A stretch of 64,000 nucleotides of DNA, from NCBI GenBank assembly GCA_004193285.1, contig SECP01000001.1:186001-250000 (forward strand), given 5' to 3'. The position numbers and the translations under genes were made by a program. Positions 49,237 through 58,021 of this stretch are shown here, one piece after another (the first letter of the stretch is position 1; each line of letters opens with the position of its first letter). The DNA comes from Myxococcales bacterium. GTDB lineage: Bacteria; Myxococcota_A; Polyangia; Polyangiales; Polyangiaceae. The notes below the pieces were generated by a model that had not been told where the DNA came from, made no database searches, and worked only from the letters and a program-made list of their open reading frames with translations.

Positions 49237-50850
49237 TCAGTTGATGGCGAAGGACTTGGACACCGTCACGGGGGAGCCGGCGAAAGCGGGCACCTTGGCC
49301 GCACGGAATCGGCTCGCGACGCACCCGCCGACGGCCGTACCCGCGAAAGGCGAGCCCATCACGGTCGCGCTCGTCACGCGACCGCTCGGCGCAAACGTGA
49401 CCTGCACCTTGCCCGTACCCGTCGGACCGCCGGCCTTCTTGCAGCCAGCGGCGGACGATGCCGCGCCACCGAGGGCCGAGATGGCAGAGGCCTTGCTGAA
49501 CGGAGGAGCGGTGCTGGGACCCGGCGTCGCCGGCTCTTCCTTCTTCGTCGCGGCCGTGGAGGTGGAGTGAGTGCCCGTTTTGCCCGGGTCCGTCTTCGCC
49601 GCTTCCGCCTTGGGCTCTTCCTTCTTCTCGTCCGGAGCCGCGGAAGCAGCCGGCGCTGGCTCTTCCTTCTTTTCCTCGGCCTTGGGCTCTTCCTTCTTTT
49701 CTTCGGCCTTGGGCTCTTCCTTCCTGTCCGCGGCGGCCGCGGAGGAGGACGCGGCCGCGGTCTCCTCGGATTCACTCTTACCGCCGAAGAGCAGCGCGCC
49801 GAGGAGCACCAAGATGACGGCGCCCGCGCCCAAGCCGCCGAGCATGACGAGCCGCTTGGTCTTCGCGTCCATGCCGGCGGCTGCAGCCCCGCTGGCCGGG
49901 GCAAAAGCGGGCACCACCACGGGCTTCGGCTCCGGCGGTGCGGGCGCCGTGAGCAAGGCCTGGTTGGCGTTCAACGAGAAGCCGGTACCGATGCCTCCGA
50001 GACCCGGGCTCCCGCCCATGCCGAACGGATCGTCGGGGTTGGAGGGTTGGGTGCTGCGCGGCGCAGGCTTCGGCGCGGCTGGCATGGCTCGGTCCGGCGG
50101 GGCGCCAGATGGCGAGCTCCCGACGAAGCCGGCCTTCATCGCGTCGAGCGAGAAGAGGACCGAATTTTCGTTGCGCGCACCGGTGGGCTTGTCGTCGTAA
50201 GCGGTGGAGCCGGGCATCACGGGCAGCCCGCGCGGCGCGCTGGTCGCGACGTCCACGTCTTCCCCCTCGCTGCCTGCGGTGGCGATATCACCGAAGAGAT
50301 CCGCCGCGGACTGAGGCTTGGCGCTCGCCGCGCGCGCGCCGCTGGCCGCCGCTGGTTGCGCGCCCGCGAGCATCGGCACGCCGCCGACCTTCGGCGCAGC
50401 GGCGGGGGCCACCGCGGGTGCAAACGGTGTTTGGCCTGCCACTGGCGCGGGCGGATCCGTCGGACCTTGGAGGAGCGGCGCGAGCTCGACGCAATCCATG
50501 ATCGCGACCCAATCCGTCATGCCGTCCTTCCAGACGAAGGCGTCCGTCGTCACGACGCCGGCGCGGAAGCTTTCGATCACCTCGGCGGTGGTCATCGTCC
50601 GCGAGTCCGTGTCGGTCAGGTTGACGTTCCAAACGTCAGCGTCATTCGACATCGCAGTTTCCGGTGCGAACGGATCTAGCGAGGGCGGGGCCTCCGACTG
50701 TCCGCTGCCAACGGACTCTGCGGGCGGATTTTGACCATCCACGACGATGGGCGTCTGGCACGCTTTACAGCGTATCTTGACCTTCCTGCCTTTAACCTTG
50801 TCGTCGGCGATCGTGTACTGCGCGCTGCACGCCTGGCAGGTGACTTTCAT
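49237..50850 (-). CDS. GltJ/AgmX-like protein (zinc ribbon, GYF, membrane segment, TonB/AgmX-type C terminus)
   Basis: 537 residues. Domain order: an MJ0042-type zinc ribbon with Cys5, Cys8, Cys28 and Cys31; a GYF_2-like domain near 73-116 (WNVNLTDTDSRTMTTAEVIESF then DAFVWKDGMTDWVAI); a long low-complexity linker; one membrane segment near 330-350 (LVMLGGLGAGAVILVLLGALLF); a periplasmic Lys/Glu/Pro-rich run; and a C-terminal AgmX/PglI-TonB-like domain (GKVQVTFAPSGRVTSATV ... GGCVASRF ... SKSFAIN). This order matches GltJ (AgmX) of the myxobacterial gliding machinery, in which the zinc ribbon and GYF domains are cytoplasmic regulators of adhesion complexes. No other glt genes are adjacent, so it may be a paralogue with another client. 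Confidence 0.75.
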   Translation of the reverse strand: MKVTCQACSAQYTIADDKVKGRKVKIRCKACQTPIVVDGQNPPAESVGSGQSEAPPSLDPFAPETAMSNDADVWNVNLTDTDSRTMTTAEVIESFRAGVVTTDAFVWKDGMTDWVAIMDCVELAPLLQGPTDPPAPVAGQTPFAPAVAPAAAPKVGGVPMLAGAQPAAASGARAASAKPQSAADLFGDIATAGSEGEDVDVATSAPRGLPVMPGSTAYDDKPTGARNENSVLFSLDAMKAGFVGSSPSGAPPDRAMPAAPKPAPRSTQPSNPDDPFGMGGSPGLGGIGTGFSLNANQALLTAPAPPEPKPVVVPAFAPASGAAAAGMDAKTKRLVMLGGLGAGAVILVLLGALLFGGKSESEETAAASSSAAAADRKEEPKAEEKKEEPKAEEKKEEPAPAASAAPDEKKEEPKAEAAKTDPGKTGTHSTSTAATKKEEPATPGPSTAPPFSKASAISALGGAASSAAGCKKAGGPTGTGKVQVTFAPSGRVTSATVMGSPFAGTAVGGCVASRFRAAKVPAFAGSPVTVSKSFAIN

Positions 50851-51078
50851 CGCGGGCGGGACTGTATCAACTCTGTTGCCGATTCGCCGCCAATTCTGGG
50901 GACTTTTCCCGCGCTAAGCGCGCTTCTCACCTTTCACTTTTGAACGGTTCGAGCCCAAAAACCGCGTCGGTTCATGACGCGACTGCTTGGCGCAGCGCGG
51001 CGTAGTCGGGATCTTGAAATGAGGCGCGAAAGCGATGCTGTCGCTGCAATCGGTAGCGAGCGTGCAAAGGACGCGCGG

Positions 51079-51837
51079 CTAGTCGCCGATTCGGCAGGCG
51101 CTCCGCAGGCGGGGCGCCAGCGGCGAACGGGGCGTTCGCGCCAGGAAGCGTTCCGCGACCGCAGTGCTCGCGGGCGCGCCGAGCTGGCAATTGGCGATGG
51201 CGCGCAAACCTTCGCGCTCGTGCGCCAATGACGCCTGAGGATGGTCTGCTTGATGTTGCGCCAGAAGTGCGAGCGCTTCTGTGGTGCGGCCGGCACGCAG
51301 CGCAGAGTCCGCGCCACGAATCAGCCTCATCTCCGCGTCCAGGTCCGCGGGGCCGGGCGCCACCTTGACCGGCGCCAAAGCGGGCTGCGGCTTGTCCGCG
51401 AGGCGGGGAGGGCGCACCGGGCTGCGCGGGCTCCTGACGGCGGGAGCCGGCTCTCGCGTCGGCGCCTCTCGAGGAGGAGAGACCGACTCGGACGGAGCGG
51501 CAGAGTCGGAGCGCGCCGGAGCTGCTACCGGCGCGCTGCGCGTGACCGCAGCGGGGGCGCTCACCGCGAGCTCATCGCGGTGACTGACGTAGGTCCACGC
51601 CGCAGCGACCGTGCCAGCGGTGACCGCGAGCGCGGCCGTGAGCTTTACCGCGATGGAGACGAGCGAAGCTGCCTTCGCCTGAGTCGACCCAGCCGTGACG
51701 ACGGCTGCGGTGAGCCCCAGCGCACCAACGTGGGTCAGCACCGCCCTTCGTACGCGCGCTGCGTCTTCCGCGGTTGGCTCTTCGGACATCTCCGCCGCTG
51801 CAAGCAGCGAGCGGGCGCGGTGGCTCAGCTCATCCAT
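51079..51837 (-). CDS. Membrane protein downstream of ECF sigma factor, likely anti-sigma or partner
   Basis: 252 residues from the ATG at 51837, which has a GGAGG site six bases upstream; a GTG three bases further up is possible. The short cytoplasmic N-terminal part (DELSHRARSLLAAAEMSEE) leads to one membrane segment near 60-88 (SIAVKLTAALAVTAGTVAAAW). A long Pro/Ala/Arg linker and a C-terminal helical TPR-like domain follow (GADSALRAGRTTEALALLAQHQADHP, then GLRAIANCQLG). It lacks the zinc-binding anti-sigma HxxxCxxC motif. Similar proteins sit beside ECF sigma genes in myxobacteria. The start overlaps the sigma gene, supporting coupling, and makes it the best candidate for the sigma factor's regulator. 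Confidence 0.6.
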   Translation of the reverse strand: MDELSHRARSLLAAAEMSEEPTAEDAARVRRAVLTHVGALGLTAAVVTAGSTQAKAASLVSIAVKLTAALAVTAGTVAAAWTYVSHRDELAVSAPAAVTRSAPVAAPARSDSAAPSESVSPPREAPTREPAPAVRSPRSPVRPPRLADKPQPALAPVKVAPGPADLDAEMRLIRGADSALRAGRTTEALALLAQHQADHPQASLAHEREGLRAIANCQLGAPASTAVAERFLARTPRSPLAPRLRSACRIGD

Positions 51838-52474
51838 CACTCGCCTCCCTCCGCAGCGCGCGTTGCTTCAGGCTCCGCTCGAATTCCTTCCGCGCCGCGC
51901 GCAGCCGCGAATACACCGTATTGACGTTGGTGTCGGTAGCCTCGGCGATCTCGGGCACGGTGAGGCCTTCGATCTCGGCCAGCACGAACACCGCTGCCTT
52001 GCCCTCATCGAGGGTGGCGAGCACCTCGTTCAAGATACGCCCCGCTTCGCTCCGGCTCGCGAGCTCCAGCGGATCCGCGCCGCTATCCACCACGATGTCG
52101 GGATCGCCGACCACCGAAGAGGTGGCGTGCCCCGCGCCTTTGCGACGGCGCGTGCGGCGGTAGTTGTTCACGACCCGCATCAAGATGCCAAAGACCCAAG
52201 TCTTGAGCGCGCAGCGGCCCTCGAATTGGTCGAGCCGGCGGTAGACGGTGACGAAGACTTCCTGGACGACGTCGTCCACCGCGCTTTCCACCACGCCGAG
52301 CCGGCGTGCGGTTCGCCAAACTGCCGGAAAGGTGTCGGCGTAGACCTGGTCGAACGTGGGACGGACGAAATGGGCGCGAGGCAAAGCCCGCGAGGTGACC
52401 TCTGCCGCCGGTTCAGGCGCGATATCGCGCCGGGACGACGCGAACATGGAAAACCTGGCGGTAAGCAGCTTCAT
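51830..52474 (-). CDS. ECF-family RNA polymerase sigma factor
   Basis: 214 residues from the ATG at 52474 (MKLLTARF); an upstream start would add ten residues. The sigma-2 region (near 45-115; FDQVYADTFPAVWRTARRLGV, DDVVQEVFVTVYRRLDQFEGRCALKTWVFGILMRVVNNYRR) and the sigma-4 region (near 150-205; LDEGKAAVFVLAEIEGLTVPEIAEATDTNVNTVYSRLRAARKEF) are complete. The N-terminal 40 residues are an extra segment. It is followed by a membrane partner gene, and both are divergent from a secreted protein gene at 52734 that is a likely target. The intergenic region contains a perfect TGTTGCAACA palindrome. Confidence 0.88.
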   Translation of the reverse strand: MKLLTARFSMFASSRRDIAPEPAAEVTSRALPRAHFVRPTFDQVYADTFPAVWRTARRLGVVESAVDDVVQEVFVTVYRRLDQFEGRCALKTWVFGILMRVVNNYRRTRRRKGAGHATSSVVGDPDIVVDSGADPLELASRSEAGRILNEVLATLDEGKAAVFVLAEIEGLTVPEIAEATDTNVNTVYSRLRAARKEFERSLKQRALRREASDG

Positions 52475-52733
52475 TTCGCGGCCGCCGAACGGGCCGCGCC
52501 TCACTCCTCGAGTGCGTGTCCGGGCGGACGTTGGCCCATCTGGATATGTTGCGTCGTTGGGGTGGGGCGGGCGAGTCGAGTAGCGACGATACTCCCAGTA
52601 GGGATAATTGTTGCAACAGTGAAACGGCCCTGAGAGCGGCCAACCCTACTTGTCGGTGCCCCGCCGCCGAGCTCGTCGCCGCGAGCGCGCGGAAATCGAC
52701 GGGATCAAAGGACTTCCGTTCCGACGCCAGGGG
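52475..52733. promoter_or_regulatory. Divergent region upstream of ECF sigma gene
   Basis: The 259 bases between the sigma gene and the divergent secreted-protein gene include a 10-base perfect palindrome TGTTGCAACA at 52609-52618. A short inverted repeat TCCC-AGTA-GGGA lies near 52593-52604, inside an unusually AT-rich block for this genome. Self-regulated ECF genes usually carry their own promoter here, but I cannot fix the -35/-10 pair. A plus-strand frame reaching back to 52650 is basic-rich, and I treat it as non-coding. Confidence 0.4.
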
Positions 52734-53660
52734 GTGCGAGGATCGAAATCCCTCGTGAAGTGCTGCCTAGCTACGATCGGGGCCCTCTCGGCCCTGCTCT
52801 GGACTGCACGGTCGGCGGCCGCAGCGGAAGCGTCGCACTCGATCGCGCTGCGTTGGCAGGCGCCGGAAGGCTGCCCCACCCAGCCGCAGGTAGATGAGGA
52901 GATCCGCTCGGCCTTGGCGCAGCTCCAGGGGCACGGTGAGGTCGAAGTCAGCGCCGTGGTCAGCCGCCGTGAGGCAGATGCGGCTGGGTTTTCGCTGCGG
53001 GTCCGAGTGGCGCACGAAGGGCAGACCGGTGAGCGCGTGCTGCCTCTCGAGGATTGCCAGGACGCGTCTCGCGCCGCTGCGTTGCTCGTCGCGCTTTCGG
53101 TCAGCAATCCACCGCCACTACCGGCGCCGCCGCCGCCGCCACCAGCGCGTCCGGAGCTCAGGTGGACGCTCGGTGCCGGGCCGCGTTTGGCCCTCGGTAT
53201 CGCGCCCGAGGTCAGCGCCGGCTTCGGTCTCTCGGCGTCGTATAGCCGCTCGTTTTGGCGCTTGTCCGCGCGCGGCGGAGCGTTCGCACCCTCCCATCAC
53301 GCTATCCCGGGGAGGCCGCTCGGCGGCTCTTTCCAGCTCTTTACGGGAGGCGTGTTCGCGTGCGCTGGCTACCCGGGAGCGGTCACCTTTTACGGCTGCT
53401 TCGGCGGCCGCGTGGATCGCCTCCGGGGTAGAGGCACCGGCGGAAGCGCGAGCTTCCAACAATCCACGAACATCGCCTCTCTCGCGGCGGGCGTCACCTT
53501 GGAGTGGAGCTTGACCCGGCGCTTTCGGCTCCGCACCGAGGTGGAAGCGGGCTACCCGCTGGCCGACGCGCGCTTCACGATCCGCAACGAGACAACGCCG
53601 GTGCACGAGGTGGACGCCCTGCGCGGCGAAGCGGCGCTCGAGCTCGCGGTCGCGTTCTGA
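52734..53660 (+). CDS. Secreted/outer-membrane protein of unknown function, divergent from ECF sigma gene
   Basis: 308 residues from a GTG at 52734, chosen because it gives a normal signal peptide (SLVKCCLATIGALSALLWTARSAAAAE); a TTG at 52650 would add 28 basic residues before it. The N-terminal domain (about 35-130) has ALRWQAPEGCPTQPQVDEEI and a later LEDCQDASRAAALLVALSV, a Cys-pair domain seen often in myxobacterial exported proteins. A Pro stretch leads to a C-terminal beta-barrel-like domain that ends in AALELAVAF with a terminal Phe. It may be an ECF-regulated outer-membrane protein; the family is otherwise unknown to me. Confidence 0.6.
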   Translation: MRGSKSLVKCCLATIGALSALLWTARSAAAAEASHSIALRWQAPEGCPTQPQVDEEIRSALAQLQGHGEVEVSAVVSRREADAAGFSLRVRVAHEGQTGERVLPLEDCQDASRAAALLVALSVSNPPPLPAPPPPPPARPELRWTLGAGPRLALGIAPEVSAGFGLSASYSRSFWRLSARGGAFAPSHHAIPGRPLGGSFQLFTGGVFACAGYPGAVTFYGCFGGRVDRLRGRGTGGSASFQQSTNIASLAAGVTLEWSLTRRFRLRTEVEAGYPLADARFTIRNETTPVHEVDALRGEAALELAVAF

Positions 53661-53709
53661 CGCAGCAGCGTGCGACTCGTTTTGGCCGCCGCCGTTCGCC
53701 TTCGAACGC

Positions 53710-55203
53710 TCAGTTGATGGGAACGACGGCCGCGCCGCACTCGCCGCAAAAGCGAATTTCACCGCCATATTGCTTGCCGCAGAGCGGGCAGATGGTGCGC
53801 GTCACGACCAACGTGGGAGCGCGGACCGGCACGAATGCGGCCGCCGGCACGAGCTCCTCCCCGTGCTCGGGGCAAATGCTCGTCCCCGGGTTGAAGCCGC
53901 GCCCGCACACCGGGCACACGGCGCCGCCGGGCCCGACGCTGAGGGCGCTCTGCGACACCAAACGGTTGCCGTCGTTGGGGCAGAACTCCGCCTCCGGGGG
54001 GAACTCTTCGCGGCAGGTCGGACAAGCCTTCGCCGTGTCTGGTGGCAGGCTGGCGCGGGGAGTCGACGGGGGCTCTTCGCGAGGTGGCGCGTTCGCGGCC
54101 GCGCGCGAGCGCCTGACCAGCCAAAGCCCCAGCAGCCCGAGGACCAGTGCGCTGGCGCCAGCGACAGCGACGATCCAGCGAGACTGACTCGGCGCCTCGT
54201 CTCGGGCCACGACCTCACGCGCGCCCATCGACTCCGAGGCGACCCGCAGCACGGCCGCCTCCTTGGACTCGCCGGTCTCGCTGAGCCCCTGCGCCTGCAG
54301 GACCGCGTCGTAGCGCTCTTTGGAGGCGATCTCGACGTCCACCCGTACGGAGCGGTCGCCCAGGGTTACCTCCAGGGTCGCCTTGGACTCACCGGCGGTG
54401 GGGCTCGCGGTCACCTTGCCCGGCGCCGTCACGCTGAGCAGCGAGGCGCCGGAAACGACTCGCCATGTGGGGGTGACGGGCAGCGCGCACCCACGCGCGT
54501 CGAGCACGATCGTCCTGAATTCGAAGGATTCGCCGGGCCGCATGAGCTTGTGCGAGGGCCGCACCTCCAGTCGCTCGGGCAGGCCCGCGTTTTCGCAGGG
54601 CTTGGCGGGGCGCGGGGTGGGTGTCGGGGCGGGGCTGGGCGTCTCCACGCTCGGCGCGGGCGCTACTTCCTCACCGAGCCTTCTGACGAGAGTGTAGCTG
54701 CGCGTGCGACGCACGCTGGCGGTGCAGTTCTGCCCTTCGATGACGAACTGGTACTGACCGGTCTCGTCGAAGTTGATGCGATTATCGGTGGCCGAGAGGG
54801 TCGTGACAAGCTTGGTTTGGCGCGGGTCGCCCGCGGCCGTCTTGCAGACGTTTTGGAAGCTGCGCGCAGAGGCGCTGTGGCTGATGCGCTGGATGCCCGG
54901 GTATTGCTCCCAGCATTCGCTCGTCGTGTAGCTCCGGCCCGCCCCCGCGAAAGCGAGCTCGTTACCGCTCTGAGTGATGGTCACGGTGCCGCCCCCCTCG
55001 CCGCCGCCGCTCGGAGCGGGGCCGCAGGCCTTACCCCAATCGCCCAGCTGCCAGCTGACAGCCAGCGGGCTCGCGGTCCACGTACCGGCCAACGTGGGCG
55101 CTTGTGCGTACGCGCTCGTGCAGGTAGCGAGCATGGCCGCCAAAGCCGCGAGCGCGATCAGCGCCCGTCGTGAAAATCGCCAGAGACCCTGGAAAACACC
55201 CAT
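53710..55203 (-). CDS. Membrane protein with periplasmic domain and cytoplasmic zinc-ribbon tail
   Basis: 497 residues from the ATG at 55203 (a GTG at 55218 is an alternative). The signal or first membrane segment is FSRRALIALAALAAMLATC. The outer part (about 30-320) has a lipocalin-like opening (LAGTWTASPLAVSWQLGDWG) and an Ig-like stretch (RLEVRPSHKLMRPGESFEFRTIVLDARG). A membrane segment near 345-365 (WIVAVAGASALVLGLLGLWLV) precedes a cytoplasmic tail with six CxxC-type knots (CPTC, CPNDG, CPVC, CPEH, CPLC, CGEC), probably binding three zinc ions. Zinc-ribbon tails of this kind often pair with regulators. Function unknown. It is divergent from the OmpA/TSP3 gene. Confidence 0.6.
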   Translation of the reverse strand: MGVFQGLWRFSRRALIALAALAAMLATCTSAYAQAPTLAGTWTASPLAVSWQLGDWGKACGPAPSGGGEGGGTVTITQSGNELAFAGAGRSYTTSECWEQYPGIQRISHSASARSFQNVCKTAAGDPRQTKLVTTLSATDNRINFDETGQYQFVIEGQNCTASVRRTRSYTLVRRLGEEVAPAPSVETPSPAPTPTPRPAKPCENAGLPERLEVRPSHKLMRPGESFEFRTIVLDARGCALPVTPTWRVVSGASLLSVTAPGKVTASPTAGESKATLEVTLGDRSVRVDVEIASKERYDAVLQAQGLSETGESKEAAVLRVASESMGAREVVARDEAPSQSRWIVAVAGASALVLGLLGLWLVRRSRAAANAPPREEPPSTPRASLPPDTAKACPTCREEFPPEAEFCPNDGNRLVSQSALSVGPGGAVCPVCGRGFNPGTSICPEHGEELVPAAAFVPVRAPTLVVTRTICPLCGKQYGGEIRFCGECGAAVVPIN

Positions 55204-55438
55204 GACGAGCAGCTGCACTTAGTGAAGACCCCGGCCGGTGGCGGCGCGGAGCCCCGAGCCCGAGGTAGAACGGTAGCGGTGGAGCCTACGTTGACACGCC
55301 AATTTTGGCGATGCTAGCGTGCGCAAACGCTGGATTTGCCAGCTTTTTAAGCGTGACCTCGGCTTTTGGAGAGCGCCCTTTCCCCCGCTCCCGGAAGCCG
55401 ACCCGAACACTATTGCTCGACCCATGGAGACGACCAGG

Positions 55439-57487
55439 ATGCTGAAGGCGTTCGAACGCTGGGGTGCGAAGACGAGCCGAGCGGCAATTATCGTTTCAAT
55501 CCTCGGCTCCTCGGCGGTCGCCTCCGCGCAGGCGAGGGACGTGCGCGCGCCCGAGGGCAACGGCGACGGCATGGACACCCATTTGTTCCGCCCCGCCGTC
55601 GACTCGAAGGGCTTCTTCAGCGTCAACGGCTCGGACATCTTGGGCGCCAACAACATCAGCTTCGGCTTGGTGCTGGACTACGGGCGCAACCTGATGCGAA
55701 CGCGCTCGGACCGCGTGCCTCACGGCACGAACGACCCGGAAACCGAGGAGCCGGAGTGCAAAGACGAGAAATGCGTCGTCGATGAAGACGAGAGCGGCAC
55801 GGGCGTGAAGTCGCTCGTCCCCAACTCGCTGCAGGGCACCTTCGGCTTCAACTACGGCATTGCCAACGTCGGCGTCGTGGGTCTGAGCATCCCGGTGATC
55901 TTGATGACCGGCGACCAGGCCTACGGCATCGGCCCGACCGGCGCGACGTACAACTCGGCTGCGCTCAACGCGCAGAAGATTTCCACCATCGCCCTCCACG
56001 GCAAGTTCCGCATCACGCGCGTGGACCGCACGGTGGGGCTCGCGGCGGTGATTCAGGCGGGCATCCCGGTCGCGAGCGCGCCGCGTGACTTGGGCGCGGA
56101 CCCTGGCTTTTGGTACTGGCCGCAGCTCGTCCTGGAGAATCAGTTCGGTGCCACCCGGCGCTTTCACGTCGGCGTGAACGTCGGCTACCGCGGCCACACC
56201 GGGGACAACCCGCGCTTCGGTCGAGCGCCTGACGGCCGGCTGCAGTTGAAAGAGGGCTTGTTCGAGGCGAGCAACCTCGGCACCTTCAGCCTCGGCCTCT
56301 CGTACCGCGTGCTGGACGCGCTGGACCTCGTCGCGGAAACCTACGGCTCCTACCAGCTCGGTGGGGACTCGGACAGCGATCAGAAGCTCTCCCAAGAGTT
56401 CGTCGGCGGCTTCAAGCTGTTCGTGGAGCGCAACAGCTACCTGATGATGGGCGGCGGCAGCCGCGCCTTCTCCACGGGCTACGAGGCCGCGGACCTGCGC
56501 CTCATCTTGGGCTTCGTGTTCGAGCCCTCCATCGGCGACCGCGACGGCGACGGCTACAAGGACGACCAAGACCAGTGCCCGGACGAGCCGGAAGATTTCG
56601 ACGGCTTCCAAGACGGTGACGGCTGCCCCGACCCGGACAACGACAACGACGGCATCCTGGACGTTGACGACCGCTGCCCGAACATCGCCGAGGACCGCGA
56701 CGGCGACCACGACGAAGACGGCTGCCCGGAGGCGAACCGCGACGGCGATCGCGACGGCGACGGCATCCCGGACTCCAAAGACAAGTGCCCCGACGATCCG
56801 GAAGACAAGGACGGCTTCGAGGATCTGGACGGCTGCCCCGAATACGACAACGACAAGGACGGCATCCCGGACAAGGAAGACCAATGCCCGGACGACGCCG
56901 AGGACAAAGACAAGTTCGAGGACGAGGACGGCTGCCCGGATCCCGACAACGACAAGGATCAGATCCCGGACGTCCGCGACAAGTGCCCCAACGACCCTGA
57001 AACCTACAACGGCTTCCAGGACGAGGACGGCTGCCCCGACAAGGGGAAGGTCATCATCGAAGGCTCGGACATCGTGATTTTGGAGAAGGTGCAGTTCGAG
57101 ACGAACAGCGCGAAGATCCTCCCCCAAAGTAACGAGATCTTGGACGCGGTGGCCGCGACCATGAAGGGGCACCCGGAGTTCCTCGTCATGGAGGTCGCCG
57201 GTCACGCGGACGAGCGTTCGAGCGACGAGCACAACTTGCAGCTCACGAAGGCGCGCGCGCAGTCCGTCATGGAGGCTCTGCAAAAGCGCGGCGTGAGCAA
57301 CCGGCGCCTCGTCTCGCAAGGCTACGGCGAGTACTGCCCGCTGGACAGCGCGTCGACTCCCGCGGCCTGGGAGAAGAACCGCCGCGTGGACTTCAAGGTC
57401 GTGAAGACGGAAGAGGGCAACACCGGCGTCGCTCGGGGCTGCGAGACCGCGCGGAGCAAGGGCGTCATCCCGCCCGTCGTGCAGTAA
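55439..57487 (+). CDS. OmpA-family protein with thrombospondin type-3 calcium repeats
   Basis: 682 residues. I take the ATG at 55439, which has GGAG ten bases upstream; an in-frame ATG at 55424 lacks one. A signal peptide (SRAAIIVSILGSSAVASAQA) precedes a beta-barrel domain (about 40-360) with DYGRNLMRTRS and many Gly/aromatic strands. Residues about 360-540 are TSP3-type acidic repeats of the form D-x-D-x-D-G-x-x-D with Cys at fixed places (DGDGYKDDQDQCPDEPEDFDG, and five further CP units), which bind calcium. The C-terminal OmpA domain (VQFETNSAKILPQSNEILD, GHADERSSDEHNLQLTKARA, NRRLVSQGYGE, ENRRVDF-type end) grips peptidoglycan. Such proteins are outer-membrane anchors and porins. Confidence 0.88.
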   Translation: MLKAFERWGAKTSRAAIIVSILGSSAVASAQARDVRAPEGNGDGMDTHLFRPAVDSKGFFSVNGSDILGANNISFGLVLDYGRNLMRTRSDRVPHGTNDPETEEPECKDEKCVVDEDESGTGVKSLVPNSLQGTFGFNYGIANVGVVGLSIPVILMTGDQAYGIGPTGATYNSAALNAQKISTIALHGKFRITRVDRTVGLAAVIQAGIPVASAPRDLGADPGFWYWPQLVLENQFGATRRFHVGVNVGYRGHTGDNPRFGRAPDGRLQLKEGLFEASNLGTFSLGLSYRVLDALDLVAETYGSYQLGGDSDSDQKLSQEFVGGFKLFVERNSYLMMGGGSRAFSTGYEAADLRLILGFVFEPSIGDRDGDGYKDDQDQCPDEPEDFDGFQDGDGCPDPDNDNDGILDVDDRCPNIAEDRDGDHDEDGCPEANRDGDRDGDGIPDSKDKCPDDPEDKDGFEDLDGCPEYDNDKDGIPDKEDQCPDDAEDKDKFEDEDGCPDPDNDKDQIPDVRDKCPNDPETYNGFQDEDGCPDKGKVIIEGSDIVILEKVQFETNSAKILPQSNEILDAVAATMKGHPEFLVMEVAGHADERSSDEHNLQLTKARAQSVMEALQKRGVSNRRLVSQGYGEYCPLDSASTPAAWEKNRRVDFKVVKTEEGNTGVARGCETARSKGVIPPVVQ

Positions 57488-57497
57488 CGATGGGCTA

Positions 57498-57522
57498 GGG
57501 GAGCGGGCGACTGCCGCTCCCC
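57498..57522 (+). terminator. Hairpin after OmpA/TSP3 gene
   Basis: A perfect 9-bp stem (ggggagcgg / ccgctcccc) with a 7-base loop begins 11 bases past the stop codon. No T-run follows, so it may end transcription weakly or protect the 3' end of the message. Confidence 0.5.
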
Positions 57523-57605
57523 CGCCACCGAGGGCAGAGCGCGCGAGCCGTGCTTTGCCCTCGTTTCCATTCGCAACTGCCGCGCGCGGCGTCCGACCAG
57601 TGGCC

Positions 57606-58007
57606 ATGCCCAAAGGCCAAGAGAAGACCTCGCTCCCCCACTCGAAGCTCCAAGCCGCGAGCCTTCGCGCGCTCGCCGCGCTCCGGCCCCTGGTGGAACA
57701 GTTGCGGCAGAGCGACGCGGTCGTGGCCGAGCAGCTGATGCGCGCGGCGACGCACGTTGCGCTGGAGATTTTTAGCGCGGAGCGCTGGGCGCCGCGCTCG
57801 CCACGACCGCACCTGCTCGCCAGCCTGACCGCGACGAGCGAGGCGATGACGCTCCTGCGGCTGATGGTGGATTCGCGCCATTGCACTTGGGACGTGGCCA
57901 GGCCCACCTACCTGGAGCTGAGCGCTACCTACCTGGAGCTGATGAAGCGCGTCGCTCCGAAGCGTCGCTCGCGCGTGAAGCGCGATGGGCGAGGCCGCGC
58001 TGCCTAG
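57606..58007 (+). CDS. Four-helix-bundle protein, 23S rRNA-intervening-sequence-protein-like
   Basis: 133 residues from the ATG at 57606 (MPKGQEK); a start at 57555 would add 17 residues. The pattern LRALAALRPLVEQLRQSDAVVAEQLMRAATHVALEIFSAERW, then HLLASLTATSEAMTLLRLMV and ELSATYLELMKRV resembles the S23/IVP four-helix bundle family (family: Q-I-R-R-A-A-x-S-I ... A-x-G-S-L-x-E-L). The tail is basic. In other bacteria such proteins are encoded inside 23S rRNA inserts or near mobile DNA, but a free-standing copy like this is also common; the function is unknown. Confidence 0.5.
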   Translation: MPKGQEKTSLPHSKLQAASLRALAALRPLVEQLRQSDAVVAEQLMRAATHVALEIFSAERWAPRSPRPHLLASLTATSEAMTLLRLMVDSRHCTWDVARPTYLELSATYLELMKRVAPKRRSRVKRDGRGRAA

Positions 58008-58021
58008 CAGCGCGTGGACCC

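Noticed and set aside
57555-57605. Longer start for the four-helix protein
   Set aside because: The extra residues overlap no conserved part of the family and have no better ribosome site than the ATG at 57606.
55496-57907. 803-codon minus-strand frame opposite OmpA/TSP3
   Set aside because: The Asp/Cys/Gly repeat codons read backwards give a stop-free Val/Ala/Arg frame. It spans two real genes and their terminator.
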